DNA from: Candidatus Eiseniibacteriota bacterium
GTDB lineage: Bacteria > Joyebacterota > Joyebacteria > Joyebacterales > Joyebacteraceae
Assembly (NCBI GenBank): GCA_030609605.1
Contig: JAUWBY010000139.1
Coordinates: forward strand, 1-6,253
Direction of reading: 5' to 3'
DNA: 6,253 bases
The translations under genes and the position numbers were made by a program. The notes under the pieces are model-generated. The model was not told the origin of the DNA. It was given only the letters and a program-made list of their open reading frames with translations, and searched no databases. The stretch's first letter is position 1, and each line of letters begins with the position of its first letter. Positions 4,383 to 6,253 of the stretch are shown in pieces.

Positions 4383-6253
4383 ATGCGAGGCACACACGTG
4401 CTAAGCGCGCTCGTGCTACTGAGTACGGTTCTGTTCGTCGTCACGGCCTCGGCCGCGGACGTGACGTTCACGCTGGAACCGCCTGTGGGTTTCCAGGTGG
4501 AGTCGGTGTCCGTTCGGGGCAGCTTCAACGACTGGAGCGAATCGCCGATGGAGCAGGGCGAAGACGGTCTATGGTCGTTGACTCTGGACGTCAAGCAAGG
4601 TGAACACACTTACAAGTTCTTCATCAACGGCGAGTGGCCGGGGAACATGGAGACATGGCTCGACGGCGGTCCGGTCGATGTCGAGGCGGAGGACTATGTA
4701 GATGACGGCTACGGAGGGCAGAACGCTGTTCGCATCGTAGGCGGAGAGGCGAAGGTCGAGGAGGAGTTCGGCGAGGCCCCAGAGCTTGCCGACGGTCATG
4801 CACGGATCCACTACCACCGTCCCAGGACCGGCTATGCCGGGTGGGGTCTGCACCTCTGGGACGATACGACGGAGTCCGTCGAGTGGATGAGTCCGTTCGA
4901 ACAATCGGGCCGCGACGGATACGGCGTCTATTGGGACATCGGTCTCACTGACGGCGCTCTGAAGGTCGGGTTCATAGTGCATCGCGGCGACAGCAAGGAC
5001 CCGGGACCGGACATGTCGCTTGTGCTATCAGAGCACGGCGATGAGATCTGGCTTGTCTCGGGCAGGACCAATATCTACACGGAGGCGCCGGACGTTGCCG
5101 CGCTCGCGCTCGGAGATCTCTCGCGGTTGAGAGCACACTGGGTCAATGAGAGCACGATCGCATGGCGCCTGCAGAGAGGAGAAGGCCACCGGTACTTCCT
5201 TCATTCATCTCCCGAGGGGCGGCTCGAACTCACATCGGAAGGCGTGGTCGGCGGGGAGAGGGTCGAGCTTGTGGCCTCCGACACCGGGCTGCCGAGCGAG
5301 ATCAAGAGTAGCTTTCCGCACCTCAGGAGTCTCGGTGCGCTCAGGCTTCCCGAAGATGCGTTGGGACTCGTGCCGGAGCTTCTGAAGGGCCAGCTTGCTA
5401 TGTCGGTGGTCGACTCCGATGGGAGGCTTGTCGATGCGACTGGCGTTCAGATCCCGGGCGTGCTCGACGACATCTTCGCTTACGACGGGCCGCTGGGTCT
5501 CTCGTGGGACGCGGACGGCTTGCCGACGTTTCGCGTGTGGGCGCCGACCGCGCACGCCGTGAGGCTCCACATATACGAGTCCTGTGACGTTCCCGAACCG
5601 GTCCACGTTCTCGCCATGACCGAGGACGCCGGTGTCTGGATGTCGCCCGGTCGCCCCGATTGGAAGGGCATGTACTACCTTTACGAGGTAAGCGTCTACA
5701 TGCATCAGACCGGCTCGGTCGAGCAGAGCCTCGTGACCGACCCGTATTCGCGCGGGCTCTCGATGAACAGCTCGCGAACGCTGATCGTGGACCTCGACGA
5801 CTCGGCTCTGAAGCCCGACGGCTGGGATACGATAGAGAAATCGGCGCTCGAGTTCCCTGTGGACATCGTTCTTTACGAGCTGCACGTGCGAGATTTCAGC
5901 GCAACAGATCCCACCGTGCCGGAGGGATACGCCGGCACGTTCAAAGCCTTCACTGTCGAGTCGGACGGGGTGGAGCACTTGAGAGGGCTTGCGGAGGCGG
6001 GTGTGACCCACATACATCTGCTGCCGGCGTTTGACATTGCGACCATCAACGAGAACAGGAACGAACAGGAGAGCCCAGGGGATCTCACCGGCTTCGCGCG
6101 TGACTCGGAGGAGCAGCAGGGCGCGATGGCGCGCGTGCGGGATCTCGACGGCTACAACTGGGGCTACGATCCATACCACTACGGCGTTCCTGAGGGAAGC
6201 TACGCGACGGACCCGAATGGGACGGCGCGCATCGTCGAGTTCCGTGAGATGGT
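4383..6253 (+). CDS. pulA: Secreted type I pullulanase (GH13), C-terminus beyond right edge
   Basis: There are 623 codons without a stop to the window end. The enzyme hydrolyses alpha-1,6 branch linkages in pullulan, starch or glycogen outside the cytoplasm. Residues 1-25 are a signal peptide (VLSALVLLSTVLFVVTASAA). Residues about 27-119 form a glycogen-binding-type domain (VRGSFNDW at 44-51, EHTYKFFINGEW at 74-85). Residues about 140-236 resemble the pullulanase-associated PUD/CBM41 domain (ARIHYHRP, WGLHLWDD, KVGFIVHRGD). Residues about 245-370 match the pullulanase N2-like region, and residues 371-470 a CBM48 (FRVWAPTA at 383). The catalytic barrel begins around residue 493 (DIVLYELHVRDFS) and shows the type I signature YNWGYDP at 591-597. 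The catalytic Asp/Glu lie off the right edge, so activity cannot be confirmed. ATG 4383 has GGAGG at 5 nt. A type I pullulanase is far more likely than an amylopullulanase, given YNWGYDP and the PUD. Confidence 0.95.
   Translation, partial: MRGTHVLSALVLLSTVLFVVTASAADVTFTLEPPVGFQVESVSVRGSFNDWSESPMEQGEDGLWSLTLDVKQGEHTYKFFINGEWPGNMETWLDGGPVDVEAEDYVDDGYGGQNAVRIVGGEAKVEEEFGEAPELADGHARIHYHRPRTGYAGWGLHLWDDTTESVEWMSPFEQSGRDGYGVYWDIGLTDGALKVGFIVHRGDSKDPGPDMSLVLSEHGDEIWLVSGRTNIYTEAPDVAALALGDLSRLRAHWVNESTIAWRLQRGEGHRYFLHSSPEGRLELTSEGVVGGERVELVASDTGLPSEIKSSFPHLRSLGALRLPEDALGLVPELLKGQLAMSVVDSDGRLVDATGVQIPGVLDDIFAYDGPLGLSWDADGLPTFRVWAPTAHAVRLHIYESCDVPEPVHVLAMTEDAGVWMSPGRPDWKGMYYLYEVSVYMHQTGSVEQSLVTDPYSRGLSMNSSRTLIVDLDDSALKPDGWDTIEKSALEFPVDIVLYELHVRDFSATDPTVPEGYAGTFKAFTVESDGVEHLRGLAEAGVTHIHLLPAFDIATINENRNEQESPGDLTGFARDSEEQQGAMARVRDLDGYNWGYDPYHYGVPEGSYATDPNGTARIVEFREM

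Noticed and set aside
3795..4397. A minus-strand open frame of 200 codons opposite rubrerythrin
   Set aside because: Rubrerythrin is unmistakable on the other strand, and this frame also runs through the terminator, promoter and pullulanase start. It shows no family motif.
5205..6179. A long minus-strand open frame of 324 codons
   Set aside because: It lies entirely inside the pullulanase gene, which has clear domains to the window end. The frame is a by-product of GC-rich codon usage, and its translation is Arg/His/Val-rich without motifs.

Overview
The window is GC-rich bacterial DNA holding five protein genes and short intergenic gaps. Three genes are complete and one is cut at each edge. 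I found no tRNA, rRNA, CRISPR array, insertion sequence or phage gene. Shine-Dalgarno sites of the GGAGG type precede the genes, and four of the five products carry N-terminal Sec-type signal peptides. Rubrerythrin points to an anaerobic or oxygen-wary lifestyle. Together with the secreted subtilase, the exported nuclease-like protein and the pullulanase, this suggests a free-living heterotroph living on polymers. I suspect an uncultured FCB-type phylum (for example Eisenbacteria, Krumholzibacteria or Latescibacteria), but that is an impression from protein style and not shown by the sequence.

Layout from left to right. (1) Positions 1-977, minus strand: an S8-family secreted serine protease whose C-terminus, including the catalytic Ser, lies off the left edge. 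It begins with TTG and has no usable ATG. (2) 978-1243: a divergent promoter region with an extended -10 for the protease and a GGGG/CCCC dyad. (3) 1244-1936, plus strand: an exported OB-fold protein fused to a peptidoglycan-binding-like domain. (4) 1905-3470, minus strand: an exported endonuclease/exonuclease/phosphatase-fold protein with an N-terminal beta-rich, sugar-binding-like domain and an 11-residue tandem repeat as linker. Its 3' end overlaps gene 3 by 32 bp. (5) 3471-3749: a divergent intergenic region. (6) 3750-4247, plus strand: rubrerythrin, followed by a strong intrinsic terminator. (7) 4383-6253, plus strand: the first 623 codons of a secreted type I pullulanase, with its own extended -10 promoter.

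The genes do not form a classical operon. Directions alternate, and the only co-directional pair (rubrerythrin, pullulanase) is separated by a terminator and a promoter. The common theme is export: protease, cell-wall-associated OB protein, nuclease/phosphatase and alpha-glucan debranching enzyme all act outside the cytoplasm, while rubrerythrin is a cytoplasmic peroxide-defence enzyme. I see no convincing sign of an undescribed multi-gene system. The most interesting items are the two unusual domain fusions, the linker minisatellite and a few regulatory-looking dyads and repeats.
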